Positions 53,801-62,771 are shown, numbered from the stretch's first letter. The stretch is DNA of 64,000 nucleotides from Salinarchaeum laminariae (GCF_023204835.1 NZ_CP096270.1:682001-746000), one strand, 5' to 3'. Notes: generated from the sequence alone by a model not told the origin. Numbers and translations: made by a program.

Positions 53801-55913
53801 CGATCTCGACCGTGATCTCGCCGGGCGTTTCCGAGAGGGAGTCGGCGTGGTGGGTCGCCGCGCCGACGTCGCGCTGGTCGCCGCCGGCGTCCCCGATCGG
53901 AAAGAGCGTATGGACCGCCGGGGAGAGCTCCCGGTCCTCTGACTTCTCGGGACGGCCCATTCGGCAGCCGACGCGGGTCGGCGCTTTCTCCCGGATTTCG
54001 AAGGGTGCGACGGCGTTGACGACCTGCACCGCGTTCTCCCACTCGCGAGCGTCCTCTGGGAGGTCCTCGAGCGCCCAGGATCGCTCGCGATCGTCCGTGA
54101 GGCCGAGCGAGCTGGCGAGCGGCCGCCACGTCGGAACGACGATCTCGTCCTCACGCTGACGGTGGGGAACGAGCAGCGTCTCGAGGGTTCGCGCGACGTC
54201 GCCCTCGGGATCTGCTTCGAGGACGAGTTCGTCGGCGTCGGTCGCGTCGCCGGCCGGTGCGGTGGCGGCCGTGCCGCCGTCTGGAGCCACGGCACCCTCG
54301 GGGCCCGCGTCGACTCGCCGAACGTCGCCGGTCGCGATCGCCGAGGCGAGTCGGTCTGCGTCCTCGACGGAGACGTCGTGCCAGACGTAGGTGTAGTCGG
54401 GATGGAGCGGCGCGTCGTGGGCCTCGGCCCACTCGATTGCGGTCTCGGGATCCGGGGCCTCGAGATCGACCGCTGGATCGTCCGCCAGCGCCTGCACGTC
54501 GACGCCCGCGGCCTCGAAGTCCTGAATCCACCACTCGGTCGCGTACGCAGCGGGTGCGAGTGGATGATTGTTCTCCACGAACTCGCCGTAGTTCACGAGA
54601 TACTCGCCGAGGTCGAGGATCGCCTCGACGCCGTTGCGGACCTCCTTGGCCTCCGCGTCGTCGGCGATTCGTCGGACGTCGCCGTTGGCCAGTCGGACCG
54701 TCGGCCCCTCGATCGAATCGACGGGGACGACGCCGGCGGCCTTGCCGGGCAGTTCGGTCTTGATCTGGGTGCCCGGCGCGAGGAAGTCGTCGACGAGGCG
54801 CATCGTCGCGGGGTGGACGCCCGCCGTCGCGTCGCCGAGATTGCGGCTGCGGCCGTAGCGCAGGCGGAAGCCGCCGGACTCGCTGGGATGGCCGAAGACG
54901 GGTCTGCCAGCGATGAGGTCCAGCAGGAACTTGCCGTTGGGATCGACGCGAGGCGGACCGTCGGGGGCGTCGCTCTCCTCGGCTGCCTCCTCGGAATCGC
55001 CGTCATCCACTGCGTCGCCGTCGTCTTCGCCGTCCTCGGCCGCCTCGGCGTCGGTCGACTCGCCGTCCTCCTTCCCGATCGTGCCGTCGATGAGATCCTG
55101 GAGCCAGGGCCACTCGACCTCCTCGAGATTGCGAGTGTAGCGCTGGATCTTCGGCGCCTTGAGCGCGATCCCCTCCGCGAGCACGAGACACATGCCGCCG
55201 CGTGCGGAGTTGGTGTCGATCCGCTCGAGATCCCGGAACCCCGAGACCTCCTCGTCGCTGGTGGCCTCGCCGTCGAGCATCACGGGACAGTGTTCCGTGA
55301 TGAACTTCGACTCCTTGTCCTTGGGCGTGTACTGGAGCCCGGTTTCGTTCGAGTAGAGCTCGATCTCCTCGGCGTAGCGCTCGATCTCGTCGTCGCGTGG
55401 CTTGAACGCGCCGACGTCGAGCAGGCTGCGGGCGTAGTCCGCGACGAGCACCGAGAGCGCCTGCGCCGTTCCGCCAGCGGAGCGGATCGGGCCGGCGTAG
55501 GCGACGGTGACGTAGTCGGTGCCGTCGTCGTTTTGCTCGATCTCGACGCGGTCGATCCCCTCGATCGGCGCGGCGACCACGCCCTCGGTGAGCAGGGCGA
55601 CGGCCGTGCGGACCGCGCCCTCGATCTTGCCGGCGTCGGACTCGTAGCTCCCGACCCGGCCCTCGACGAAGTCCTCGACGAGTTCGAGTGCGGCCTCCTC
55701 GCGGCTGAACTCCTCTTCGAGTTCGCGGACGCGCTCGGCGACGCCTTCGATCCCGAGGATGTTCTCGACGCGGTCGGCCATGTCCCGGGCGGTCGGGATC
55801 TCGACTTCGGGTCGTGGGTCCTCGCCGCGGGATTTCGCCTCCTCGGCGAGCTCGATCGCGCGGTCGAGCTCCGTCTCGATCTCGTCGAAATACTGCTCGT
55901 CCTCGGGTTTCAC
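50820..55913 (-). CDS. polC: DNA polymerase II (PolD) large subunit DP2, with intein
   Basis: 1697 residues with the intein; 1205 after splicing. GTG start at 55913 (MKPEDEQYFDEIETELDRAIEL), which lines up with the usual haloarchaeal DP2 start; a GTG three codons upstream is possible. N-terminal part: TARDMADRVENILGIEGVAERVRELEEEF and AGPIRSAGGTAQALSVLVADY. Acidic insert at about residues 365-405. Zinc clusters CPDCGEHIEPHYTCPDC and CDRC; C-terminal CLDCGQKFR/CRECGGD. The catalytic aspartate motif CDGDEDCVMLLLDGLLNF (residues 1450 on) is interrupted by the intein (958-1449). PolD is the replicative DNA polymerase of Euryarchaeota with the DP1 exonuclease subunit, which is not in the window. 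Confidence 0.97.
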   Translation of the reverse strand: MKPEDEQYFDEIETELDRAIELAEEAKSRGEDPRPEVEIPTARDMADRVENILGIEGVAERVRELEEEFSREEAALELVEDFVEGRVGSYESDAGKIEGAVRTAVALLTEGVVAAPIEGIDRVEIEQNDDGTDYVTVAYAGPIRSAGGTAQALSVLVADYARSLLDVGAFKPRDDEIERYAEEIELYSNETGLQYTPKDKESKFITEHCPVMLDGEATSDEEVSGFRDLERIDTNSARGGMCLVLAEGIALKAPKIQRYTRNLEEVEWPWLQDLIDGTIGKEDGESTDAEAAEDGEDDGDAVDDGDSEEAAEESDAPDGPPRVDPNGKFLLDLIAGRPVFGHPSESGGFRLRYGRSRNLGDATAGVHPATMRLVDDFLAPGTQIKTELPGKAAGVVPVDSIEGPTVRLANGDVRRIADDAEAKEVRNGVEAILDLGEYLVNYGEFVENNHPLAPAAYATEWWIQDFEAAGVDVQALADDPAVDLEAPDPETAIEWAEAHDAPLHPDYTYVWHDVSVEDADRLASAIATGDVRRVDAGPEGAVAPDGGTAATAPAGDATDADELVLEADPEGDVARTLETLLVPHRQREDEIVVPTWRPLASSLGLTDDRERSWALEDLPEDAREWENAVQVVNAVAPFEIREKAPTRVGCRMGRPEKSEDRELSPAVHTLFPIGDAGGDQRDVGAATHHADSLSETPGEITVEIGVRRCADCQTETHKSRCPDCGEHIEPHYTCPDCDMVLQPDDAGRVQCDRCELEGSAVEERRIDVGEAYHDAMNAVGERDHAFDMLKGVKGLTSELKTPEPIEKGVLRAKHDVSAFKDGTVRYDMTDLPVTAVKPAELDVSVDQFRELGYEEDVNGETLTHEDQVVELKVQDVILSEGGADHMLKTAAFVDDLLESYYGLDPYYELEDKDDLVGELVFGMAPHTSAAVVGRVIGTTNVAGGYAHPYFHAAKRRNCFHPETPIWYKDEAGQWHHQAIEEVVEPRLESPDTDDFGTESTELTAPIRVPTTTEGDTRSVGSVETVSKHPAPDHLVRVETRSGRELRVTPDHTMLVENGDGVQELRASEVQVGHSLPSPKSIDFEGTPHRFDLLDELLDVETVSNEDLVIRNIGESTLKSILDDATDSGQYLKPIATALDVSTSTVYNWVNRDSIPASVLLEFYDTEELLRRVPESVELGVRRDGTSVARQLEIDEELATVFGYYAAEGFSRQESGSFYQTTICIPDRTARDQIIETFESSFGIDAFEENEWKVTVSSRLVNALFEEVFEFGTKAEEKRIPDFLLDAPTPQLRAFLAAYFSGDGSASADRIEIRAHTISDTLKDDLVAALKRFGVACKTYSERRSPETGAVAEFYEEVPEFESWVLKITSEHAAVFADDIGFHLERKQAAIEESLDSTPLRSQRLFGDGGDQWLDEVVDVEPVESDVEYTYCLTVEETHTLVANDLFVGQCDGDEDCVMLLLDGLLNFSKTYLPDQRGGRMDAPLVMSSRIDPQEIDDEAHNVDVVDQYPREFYEATRELADPEDVDVEIVEDTLGTDEEYSGFGFTHETTDIAAGPDLSAYKTLDSMMDKMNAQLELARTLRAVDETDVAERVIEYHFLPDLIGNLRAFSRQEVRCLDCGQKFRRAPLTRECRECGGDITLTVHEGSVNKYMETAMEVAEEYGARKYTKQRLEVLEKSIDRVFENDKNKASSLDDFM
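51567..53042 (-). mobile_element. Intein with LAGLIDADG homing endonuclease in PolC (492 aa)
   Basis: Splice sites: N-terminal Cys (CFHPETPIWYKD) after extein ...HAAKRRN, and C-terminal Gln before extein Cys+1 (CDGDED). Block B is GRELRVTPDHTML (TxxH) and the C terminus is HTLVANDLFVGQ, i.e. glutamine instead of the usual His-Asn. Residues about 160-210 have an HTH (YLKPIATALDVSTSTVYNWVNRDSIP). Two LAGLIDADG-like helices, VFGYYAAEGFS and AFLAAYFSGDGSA, suggest an active homing endonuclease. Codon use is AT-richer than the exteins, fitting horizontal spread. Gln-ending Pol-II inteins are known to splice. Confidence 0.95.
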
Positions 55914-55974
55914 TGGCGACACCTCGCTGACGCTCGGGCGACCACGAGCGCCGTTGCAGGTCGACGATCGCCCG

Positions 55975-56394
55975 TCACAGCCACAGATCCAGATCGGTCG
56001 GCTCGTGGTGGTCTCGCTCGAGCGGTTCCTCGAATGCGCGGAAGTGAATCTCGCCGGCGAACACGGTCGCGGCGTCGATGTGGCCCGCGATCGCCGTACC
56101 GTCGGGCCGCGAGAGCACCGCGTGGGTGTGCGCGAACCGATCCCCTGCAAGCAGCGAGACGTTCCCGACGCAGGCCGCGACCTCGAGCGGCTCGTCGAAC
56201 GTCACCGGCTCGTACTCAGTCGTCTCCTGATCGTAGAACCAGACCTCGGCGTCGGAGACGGATCCGATTCCGCTGAACCAGCCCGCGTCGGCGCCAACGT
56301 CGTCGGCGAGCGACTCGATTTCGGCGCGCCAGTCCGCACCCGTCTCCAGCCGGGCGACGTACTCCTCCGTCGTCTCGACGGCCCGGTAGTCCAT
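55975..56394 (-). CDS. PCC/DUF296-domain (AT-hook-associated type) protein (139 aa)
   Basis: A PCC (plants and prokaryotes conserved) domain: MDYRAVETTEEYVARLETGADWRAEIESLADD, then GWFSGIGSVSDAEVWFYDQETTEYE and VGNVSLLAGDRFAHTHAVLSRPDGTAIAGHI. The GHI...AEIHFRAF region contains the histidines that bind metal in archaeal homologues. Such proteins form homotrimers; DNA binding has been proposed. It is immediately upstream (61 bases) of polC in the same orientation, suggesting co-transcription with PolD. Confidence 0.88.
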   Translation of the reverse strand: MDYRAVETTEEYVARLETGADWRAEIESLADDVGADAGWFSGIGSVSDAEVWFYDQETTEYEPVTFDEPLEVAACVGNVSLLAGDRFAHTHAVLSRPDGTAIAGHIDAATVFAGEIHFRAFEEPLERDHHEPTDLDLWL

Positions 56395-56617
56395 GTGCGA
56401 TCCAGACGGAGGCCGACTCCTTTAGTGTTGACTTCGCGGACGGGGCGCGACCGTGGCCGATCGGAATGCCGACCGGGCCGACCGGTCGTCGAGGCGACAC
56501 CATCGAGCGGTTGTACGGTCCTGGACGGCCGTTCGACGCCGCCTGAATCGAGGGCCTCCAGACGGATACCGGCAACGCCGAAAGGCTGTTTCCCCGCCGA
56601 GTGCGTTCTCCGGGCAT

Positions 56618-57175
56618 ATGCCGACCGAGAAGGAGAAGATGCTAGCAGGAGAGCGCTACGACGCGAGCGATCCGGAGCTTGCCGCGGACCGACGGCACGC
56701 GAGCGAGCTCACGAAGCAGCTCAACGAGAGCGATCCAGGCGAGGACGATCGCCGGCGCGAACTCCTCCGCGAGCTCGTGGGATCGGCCGGCGACTCGCCG
56801 TGGGTGGAGCCGCCGTTTCGCTGTGACTACGGGTACAACATTCACCTCGGCGACGGCTTCTACGCGAACTTCGACTGCGTCTTTCTGGACGTCTGTCGGA
56901 TCGAGTTCGGCGACGACTGCCTGCTCGGGCCGGGCGTCCACGTCTACACCGCGACGCATCCACTCGGTGCCGAGGAACGCACCTCCGGCGTCGAGTACGG
57001 GAAGCCGGTGACCATCGGGGATCAGGTCTGGATCGGCGGACAGGCGGTGATCAACCCCGGCGTGACGATCGGCGATCGCGCGGTGATCGCATCTGGCGCG
57101 GTCGTCACCGAGGACGTGCCAAGCGACGTGGTGGTCCAGGGCAACCCGGCCGAAGTCGTCAGGGAGATCGAGTGA
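56618..57175 (+). CDS. maa: Sugar O-acetyltransferase (maltose/galactoside type)
   Basis: 185 aa from ATG 56618 (MPTEKEKMLAGERYDASDPELAADRRHASELTKQLNESD), the standard maltose acetyltransferase-like N terminus. The left-handed beta-helix hexapeptide repeats follow: GYNIHLGDGFYANFDCVFLD and GDDCLLGPGVHVYTATHPLG, then IGDQVWIGGQAVINPGVTIGDRAVIASGAVVTEDV and QGNPAEVV. His in ATHPLG is the catalytic residue. It acetylates a sugar from acetyl-CoA. Trimeric; cytoplasmic. Confidence 0.9.
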   Translation: MPTEKEKMLAGERYDASDPELAADRRHASELTKQLNESDPGEDDRRRELLRELVGSAGDSPWVEPPFRCDYGYNIHLGDGFYANFDCVFLDVCRIEFGDDCLLGPGVHVYTATHPLGAEERTSGVEYGKPVTIGDQVWIGGQAVINPGVTIGDRAVIASGAVVTEDVPSDVVVQGNPAEVVREIE

Positions 57176-57208
57176 GCGGAGCGGCCGTACTCCACTCGCA
57201 CCGTCGGT

Positions 57209-57742
57209 CTACTCGCAGTATGGGCCTTCGTCACAGCGGACCGTGAGTTCGAACCTGTCCACGGCGGAGGCCTCCGCCTCCAGCTGTGGCATGATTTCGA
57301 CCGTTCCCGTGTCACCGTTGTAGAACCCATCGCGGTTCGCGGCCGCCGAGCCCATCGTCTGGATCTCCGACCCCGATTCATCGTAGAGCGTGACGTCGTA
57401 GGCGAAATCGAGCACGCTCGTCTCCTCGCCGCCGGTGTTCCGGAGATTCACCGTGATCGAGTACTGGCCACCGCTCGCGTCTGCGGTCGCGTCCGTAACC
57501 TCGATGCCATTCACCTCGTTTTGGACGTTGTCCGGACTACTCCCCGAGGAGCCGCCGTCCCCGTCACCGCCGCCACCCAGGATCCCCGAACAGCCAGCGA
57601 GTCCGGCGGCCGCTGCCGCACCGGCGGCGCCGAGCATCCGGCGGCGGGAGAGGTCGGTCCCTCCACTGCCAGCGCCGCCGTCGTTCTGTCTGTCGCTCGA
57701 TGCGTCGTCGTGATAGCGAGCCGTCGGTCGATCGCGAGTCAT
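57209..57742 (-). CDS. Tat lipoprotein with FxLYD-like domain (177 aa)
   Basis: Cytoplasmic pre-sequence of about 30 residues, Tat motif SRRRMLGAAGAAAAAG, lipobox LAGC (about Cys50), and a Gly/Asp linker. The mature domain has a beta-sandwich pattern VTDATADASGGQYSITVNLRNTGGEETSVLDFAYDVTLYDESGSEI, close to FxLYD-type domains, and ends CDEGPYC. Surface exposed. Its terminator/3' flank is only about 30 bases from the acetyltransferase stop (convergent). Confidence 0.78.
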   Translation of the reverse strand: MTRDRPTARYHDDASSDRQNDGGAGSGGTDLSRRRMLGAAGAAAAAGLAGCSGILGGGGDGDGGSSGSSPDNVQNEVNGIEVTDATADASGGQYSITVNLRNTGGEETSVLDFAYDVTLYDESGSEIQTMGSAAANRDGFYNGDTGTVEIMPQLEAEASAVDRFELTVRCDEGPYCE

Positions 57743-57927
57743 TGCCTCGACGAAATCCCAGCTCCTGATTCACGATCAACCCGGTCGCTAGGTACTTGGT
57801 GTCGGCAGGTAGGCCGGCAGACCTCCGGTGTCGAAGCGGCCATCGCACGCCCCGTTTCGAACCGGTCCTCGCACGCCGAAGCGATCGTTTCACTCCGACT
57901 CGATCCCCGCACGCCCAACAGGCCGCC

Positions 57928-58893
57928 TCACTCCGGATCGATCGCGACGCTCGCAAGCCGATCGCCCGCGGTGACGGTCGCCTCCCGGGTCAGCGCGTAG
58001 AGCACGCCGGCGCGATCCGTCTCGACGGACTCCAGTGGCTCGTAGGTCGTCGGGTGGTAGACGGTGCCGAGCTGGAACCCCTCGGGAACGCGCTGGCCGA
58101 GGTCGAGGTCGGCCGTGATGCGAAAGAGTCCGGAGTTGCCCGCCGTCACCCGGCCGAGATGGTTGCGCGCGATCGTCGGCTCGGCGCCGCTGATGCGCTG
58201 GCCGCGGAGCGCGTCGAGCTCCCGGAGGACGCCTAGCACCCCGCGGACGCCGACCTCGATCGCGTCCTCGACGAGCTGTTTGTTGTGGGCGAGCTCTGGC
58301 GTGATCGCCGGAATGCCGGCGTTGGCAGCTGCGACGCGCAGCTTGCCGTCGAAGCTACGCTCGTGCCACTCGTCGCTGGCCGACTCGCCCGCCGGCTCGG
58401 CGAGGAGGAGCTCGGTGCCGAAGGCGACCGCGAGCTCGCGGGCGCACCGATCCCCCTCCGTGAAGACGGCGTGGGTCAGCATCTCGACGGAGCCGGTGTG
58501 GAGGTCGACGATAGCGTCCGCCTCGCCAGCGATTGCCCAGAGCCGCGCTGCCATGCGTTCGTGGGTTGTGCCGTCGGGATCGCCGGGCCAGACCCGATTC
58601 ATGTTCGGGTTCACGCCGTCAAGCGCTTCCGGCGTCGTGTAGGAGACGCGATCGAACGTGAGCGGGTTGGCGACCGGGACGACGATCACGCGCCCGAACA
58701 GCTCCTCGGGGTCGAGTCGATCGTCGAGCCGGCGGCAGACCTCGGTGCCGTTGATCTCCTGGCCGTGCTGGGCGGCCTGGACGTACACCGTCGGTCCGTC
58801 GCCGGCGCCCTCGTAGGTGTGAACCGTGGTGGCCACCTCGGTGCCAGCGGGGAGCCGGGCGAGGGTGACGGTCTCTGCGTGGTGGCCGGCCAT
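57928..58893 (-). CDS. Succinylglutamate desuccinylase/aspartoacylase family deacylase (321 aa)
   Basis: M14-like zinc carboxypeptidase fold: VQAAQHGQEINGTEVCRRL gives zinc His and Glu, then NPNMNRVWPGDPDGTTHERMA (Arg site), DLHTGSVEMLTHAVF (third zinc His), and a catalytic Glu in PAITPELAHNKQLVED. It hydrolyses an N-acyl amide of an amino acid; the substrate is not known, and the AstE/AspA assignment is by fold. A minus-strand CCTAATTACACC box lies about 25 bases upstream of the ATG. Confidence 0.87.
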   Translation of the reverse strand: MAGHHAETVTLARLPAGTEVATTVHTYEGAGDGPTVYVQAAQHGQEINGTEVCRRLDDRLDPEELFGRVIVVPVANPLTFDRVSYTTPEALDGVNPNMNRVWPGDPDGTTHERMAARLWAIAGEADAIVDLHTGSVEMLTHAVFTEGDRCARELAVAFGTELLLAEPAGESASDEWHERSFDGKLRVAAANAGIPAITPELAHNKQLVEDAIEVGVRGVLGVLRELDALRGQRISGAEPTIARNHLGRVTAGNSGLFRITADLDLGQRVPEGFQLGTVYHPTTYEPLESVETDRAGVLYALTREATVTAGDRLASVAIDPE

Positions 58894-59164
58894 ATCCTAG
58901 CCATGGGAGTCGGTGTAATTAGGGGTTCTGCCCGTTTTCGCCAGCAGGCGCCGGCTACCTGCAGCCGCTCGCGCGGATGCCAGCGCCTTCGCTGGGTCGT
59001 GACCGACGGATACCAGGCCAACGTGGCTATTTTGCCGCCTGAATGCGCTCGGCGATCCCGCACAGGCGGACAGAGTCCGCTCGGTGGATAGCCACAGACA
59101 GCGTACGCTCGATGGGCAGCCTGGTGCAGACGGGACCTGGAGGACAGCCGCAGACAGGAGGCAC

Positions 59165-61867
59165 TCAGTCGACGCGCCGGTGCCAGCCTCGCGAGCAGAG
59201 CCCTGCGACGAGCAGCGCGAGCAGTGCAGGAACGAGGCCGAACCCGGGAGTGCCGTCGCCGCCGGACCCGTCGGTTGCGTTCCCGGCCGTGCCGTTGCCC
59301 GCAGTTCCGTTCCCGCCCGACCCGCCGCCCTCGACGGGATCGATCGAGGTTGCGGGCTCGGTGCCCATCGTGATCGACTCGAAGCAGAGATCACCCTCGC
59401 TCGTGCCGATCAGCGATCCCTGGAGCGAGATGCGGAAGTCGTGACCGCCGTGGGTCGTGAGTCCGCCGTCGGCCGCGGAGAAATTGACCTCGGAAAGATC
59501 GAACGTGTGCGTCTCCCAGGCGTCGTCGCCGTCGAGTTCGACGATCTCGGAGACGCCGCCATCGTACTCGATTCCGAAGGAGCCGTTCCCGTCGTCGTAG
59601 TACCGGACGGTGACGGCAGCGCCGGTATCGGTGCCGCTGAAGTGGTCGTCGGAGAGATCGACGTACAGCGTGTGTCCCGGCGCGCCGGCGTCGACGTCGG
59701 TCTGGTAGCAGGCGACGCCTTTCCACGTGGTCGCAGTGAATGCGCTGTGGTCGGTACCGACGTCGTTGACCTCCGAGAAGCCGTTCCACTGCCCCTCGTT
59801 GATCGTCTCGACCGTCATTCCGGTGGCGACGGCAGGCTCCGAGAACTGCGCTCGTGGGACGCCGACCGGCGCCTCGAGGCGCCCGACGACTTCGCCGTCG
59901 ATCCGGAGCGTGTCCACGGCGACGGCGGCACGGTTTCCGTAGGCGTCGGGGACGGCCATCGTCCCGCTCGCCGTTTCGCCGCCGCCCGCAGTGAGCGAGA
60001 GCGTCTCGCCAGCGATCTCGTGGGTGAGTGTTCGATCGACCGATCCGTCGTTCTCGAAGGTCGCGTCGAGCTGTCCCGCCGACCCGCCGCTCTGCACCGA
60101 GGACTGGAGACCGACCGGTGCGCCAGCCTCGATCTCGTCGATCCCGCCGCCGACGTAGATCGGATCGGGGCCGACGGTCAGATAGACCTCGCCGTCGACC
60201 GGCGTGAGCGTCTGTTCGTCACCGGTCATCGTCGAGATGGTGACGGGCTCGTCGGTGCGGAGCGTGACGTCCGTGCGTTCCTCGGTCCAAAGCACGCTCG
60301 TCTGCTCGTCGCCGTCGGCGAACCGATAGCGCTGGACTGGCTGGGTGGCCGAGGACTGAAACTCGGCGTCCGCGAGCTGTCTGGTCATCGTTGCGTAGGC
60401 GAGATAGCTCGGTTTGGGCGTGTTCTCGCCCAGCGGGTTGTCCCCGCCGCGCAGCAGGCCGAACTGGTCGCTGCCGTCCGCGTGCTGCCAGATGTCGTCC
60501 TGGTAGTAGGTGTCGACCTGGGTGTACCAGTAGTAGCGCTCGACGCCGGCCTGCTGGAGGTGGGCGTGGCTCTGGACGAGGTGTCGCGCCTGGGTTGTCT
60601 CCCCGTCGCCGCCGGCGAGATGTGGCGAGGTCGCCCAGCCGAGCTCCGTCACCCAGATCGGCATGGATTCGCCGTCGTTGTACTCGCGGGTGAGTTCGCG
60701 GAGCTGATCGAGATCGCTGCCGAACGCCGCGGGCTCATCGCGATAGAGGTGGACCGATATCGCGTCCATGTGCTCGGCACCGCCGGCCTCGAAGATCCCC
60801 TCCCAGTAGCCGAAGTCGATGGCCGGAGGGACGCCGCTGGTCGAGTAGTTTCGAGTGGTGCTGCCCCCGACGACGGTGACGTCCGAGCGGGTCTTCTGGA
60901 CGGCGTCGTAGGTCGATTCGAGGAGGGCAGCGTAAGCCGCCGGATCCTGGCCGGCAGGGCCGACGGAGAAGCTCTCGATGTTGGGCTCGTTCCAGACCTC
61001 GACGTGCTCGAGATCGGGATACTCCTCGAGGACCGCGGCCGTGTAGTTCGCGTAGCCCTCCCTGGCCGCCTCGGTGCTGGGGAAGGTGAAGATCCCGTCC
61101 CACTCCTCGGCGTAGAGCTGGTTCGCGTAGACGAGGAGGAACAGCCGATCGAAACCGCGCTGCTGGAGCTCTGCCATGAACTCGGCGCGATCCGACCCCG
61201 AGAAGTCGTACTCGCCGGGAGACTGCTCGACGTCGTGCCAGCCGTGCTCGTCGCGGACCGTCCCGACGCCGATGTGCTCGAGCGTGTCCATCATCTCGTG
61301 GTCGCGGCCGGCCCCGAACTTCGTCGACATCGCGTAGAACTCGTCGTCGGTGTCGAACTCGTCGGCCGGCAGCACGGCGAGTGAGGTGCGAGCGATCGTT
61401 GGACGGTCGGCGGCGTCCGAGAGGCCACTGTCGGCGGCCGCGCCGTCGCCGTTCGCGGTCCCGGCCGCGGGCAGCACGCGGAGCGTATAGTGGCCGACCT
61501 CGTCGAGCGGGAAATCGATGGTCGTCTGTCCGTCGATCGATTCGGTGCCGTTCGCGACGACCTCCCCGTAGTAGTCCTCGACGCGCCAGGCGATCTCGCC
61601 GTCGGCGTGGAGGGTGATCCGCGGCGTCTCGTTGGTCAGGAAGATGTTGCCCCGCGCCTCCTGGCCGATCGCGACGGAAAGAGTCGCCTGGGCTGGCGAG
61701 GACGCTCCGGAGGTGTTCGCCGTCGCTGGATCGACCGCACCGGCGCTGGCGCCGATGGATCCGAGCACGCCTGCTGCGGGAACCGCGAGGACCGCGACGG
61801 CCAGCAGCGCGACGCCGAGGACGACCGCGATCGACGCGCCGCGCCTGCCATCGAGGTGCCCAGACAT
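59165..61867 (-). CDS. Secreted GH39-like glycoside hydrolase with PGF-CTERM-type anchor (900 aa)
   Basis: N-terminal hydrophobic signal (SIAVVLGVALLAVAVLAVPAA). Residues about 60-170 form a beta domain. A TIM-barrel catalytic domain (about 175-540) has acid/base Glu294 in VWNEPN and nucleophile candidate Glu408 in WVTELGW, as in clan GH-A (GH39-like). After Ig/carbohydrate-type domains (about 660-840, DVSDDHFSGTDTGAAVTVRYYDDGN) comes a Gly/Asn/Thr linker and C-terminal DGTPGFGLVPALLALLVAGL then basic residues, the PGF-CTERM tripartite signal for archaeosortase A. It acts outside on polysaccharides; the substrate is not known. Confidence 0.85.
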   Translation of the reverse strand: MSGHLDGRRGASIAVVLGVALLAVAVLAVPAAGVLGSIGASAGAVDPATANTSGASSPAQATLSVAIGQEARGNIFLTNETPRITLHADGEIAWRVEDYYGEVVANGTESIDGQTTIDFPLDEVGHYTLRVLPAAGTANGDGAAADSGLSDAADRPTIARTSLAVLPADEFDTDDEFYAMSTKFGAGRDHEMMDTLEHIGVGTVRDEHGWHDVEQSPGEYDFSGSDRAEFMAELQQRGFDRLFLLVYANQLYAEEWDGIFTFPSTEAAREGYANYTAAVLEEYPDLEHVEVWNEPNIESFSVGPAGQDPAAYAALLESTYDAVQKTRSDVTVVGGSTTRNYSTSGVPPAIDFGYWEGIFEAGGAEHMDAISVHLYRDEPAAFGSDLDQLRELTREYNDGESMPIWVTELGWATSPHLAGGDGETTQARHLVQSHAHLQQAGVERYYWYTQVDTYYQDDIWQHADGSDQFGLLRGGDNPLGENTPKPSYLAYATMTRQLADAEFQSSATQPVQRYRFADGDEQTSVLWTEERTDVTLRTDEPVTISTMTGDEQTLTPVDGEVYLTVGPDPIYVGGGIDEIEAGAPVGLQSSVQSGGSAGQLDATFENDGSVDRTLTHEIAGETLSLTAGGGETASGTMAVPDAYGNRAAVAVDTLRIDGEVVGRLEAPVGVPRAQFSEPAVATGMTVETINEGQWNGFSEVNDVGTDHSAFTATTWKGVACYQTDVDAGAPGHTLYVDLSDDHFSGTDTGAAVTVRYYDDGNGSFGIEYDGGVSEIVELDGDDAWETHTFDLSEVNFSAADGGLTTHGGHDFRISLQGSLIGTSEGDLCFESITMGTEPATSIDPVEGGGSGGNGTAGNGTAGNATDGSGGDGTPGFGLVPALLALLVAGLCSRGWHRRVD

Positions 61868-61949
61868 GGTTTCGGAGACGACTGTACGTCCGCAGTTTCG
61901 CGGAAAAAAGTTCCGGCGCTCGCGCAGGTGGCGTCCGGCCGCGCCGCGG

Positions 61950-62771
61950 TCAGTCCGCGTCTGCGGTACAGCCGCCCTCGTAGGTCACGTCCGCGACCGA
62001 GCCGATGTCGGGGTCGTCGCCGCAGATCGGACAGTCCGGTCGCCGGCGCAGCTCGACGGTCTCGGTGCCGGGATTGCGCGCGTCGTAGTAGATCACGGCC
62101 TCCGTCAGCGGCTCGCCGACGTCGAGCAAGAGCTTGATGGCCTCCGTGGCCTGCATCGCACCGATCGTCCCGGGGAGGACGCCCAGCACGCCCGCCGTCG
62201 CACAGTTCGGAACGGTCCCTGCCGGCGGCGCCTCCGGAAACAGGCAGCGGTAGCAGGGTTCGCCCCCGCCGGACACGGTCGTCAGCTGCCCCTCGAACTG
62301 GTAGACGGCGCCGTGGACGAACGGAGTCTCGGTCAGCACGCAGGCGTCGTTGACGAGAAACCGCGTCGGGAAGTTGTCGCTGGCGTCGAGGACTATGTCG
62401 TAGTCGGTCACCAGTTCCATCGCGTTCCCGGCGTCGAACCGCGTCTCGAACGCCTCGACGGTCACGTCCGGGTTCAGGGCAGCCACCGCCTCCGCCGCGC
62501 TCTCGACCTTCGGCCGCCCGACGTCGGCCTCGCCGTGGAGCACCTGCCGCTGGAGATTCGACCGCTCGACGACGTCGTCGTCGACGATCCCGAGCCGCCC
62601 GATCCCGGCCGCTGCGAGGTACTGAATCGCCGGTGAGCCCAACCCGCCCGCGCCGACGACGAGCACCGAGGCGTCGAGCAGCGCCGCCTGCCCCTCCGGC
62701 CCGACGTCGTCCATGACCACGTGCCGGGCGTAGCGCTCGAGTTGCTCCGGCCCGAGATCGAGGTCGCTCAT
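61950..62771 (-). CDS. ubaA: SAMP-activating enzyme E1 (UbaA; HesA/MoeB/ThiF family)
   Basis: 273 aa from ATG 62771 (MSDLDLGPEQLERYARHVVMDDVGPEGQ). The nucleotide site is LVVGAGGLGSPAIQYLAAAGIGRLGIVDDDVVERSNLQRQVLH (GxGxxG, D, RxxxQ). DASDNFPTRFLVNDA and the catalytic Cys in PNCATAGVLGVLPG follow. The zinc pairs are CYRC and CPIC. It adenylates and thiolates SAMPs for protein sampylation, and supplies sulfur for molybdopterin and tRNA thiolation. The extended frame to 63008 runs into the repeat element and is not used. Confidence 0.93.
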   Translation of the reverse strand: MSDLDLGPEQLERYARHVVMDDVGPEGQAALLDASVLVVGAGGLGSPAIQYLAAAGIGRLGIVDDDVVERSNLQRQVLHGEADVGRPKVESAAEAVAALNPDVTVEAFETRFDAGNAMELVTDYDIVLDASDNFPTRFLVNDACVLTETPFVHGAVYQFEGQLTTVSGGGEPCYRCLFPEAPPAGTVPNCATAGVLGVLPGTIGAMQATEAIKLLLDVGEPLTEAVIYYDARNPGTETVELRRRPDCPICGDDPDIGSVADVTYEGGCTADAD

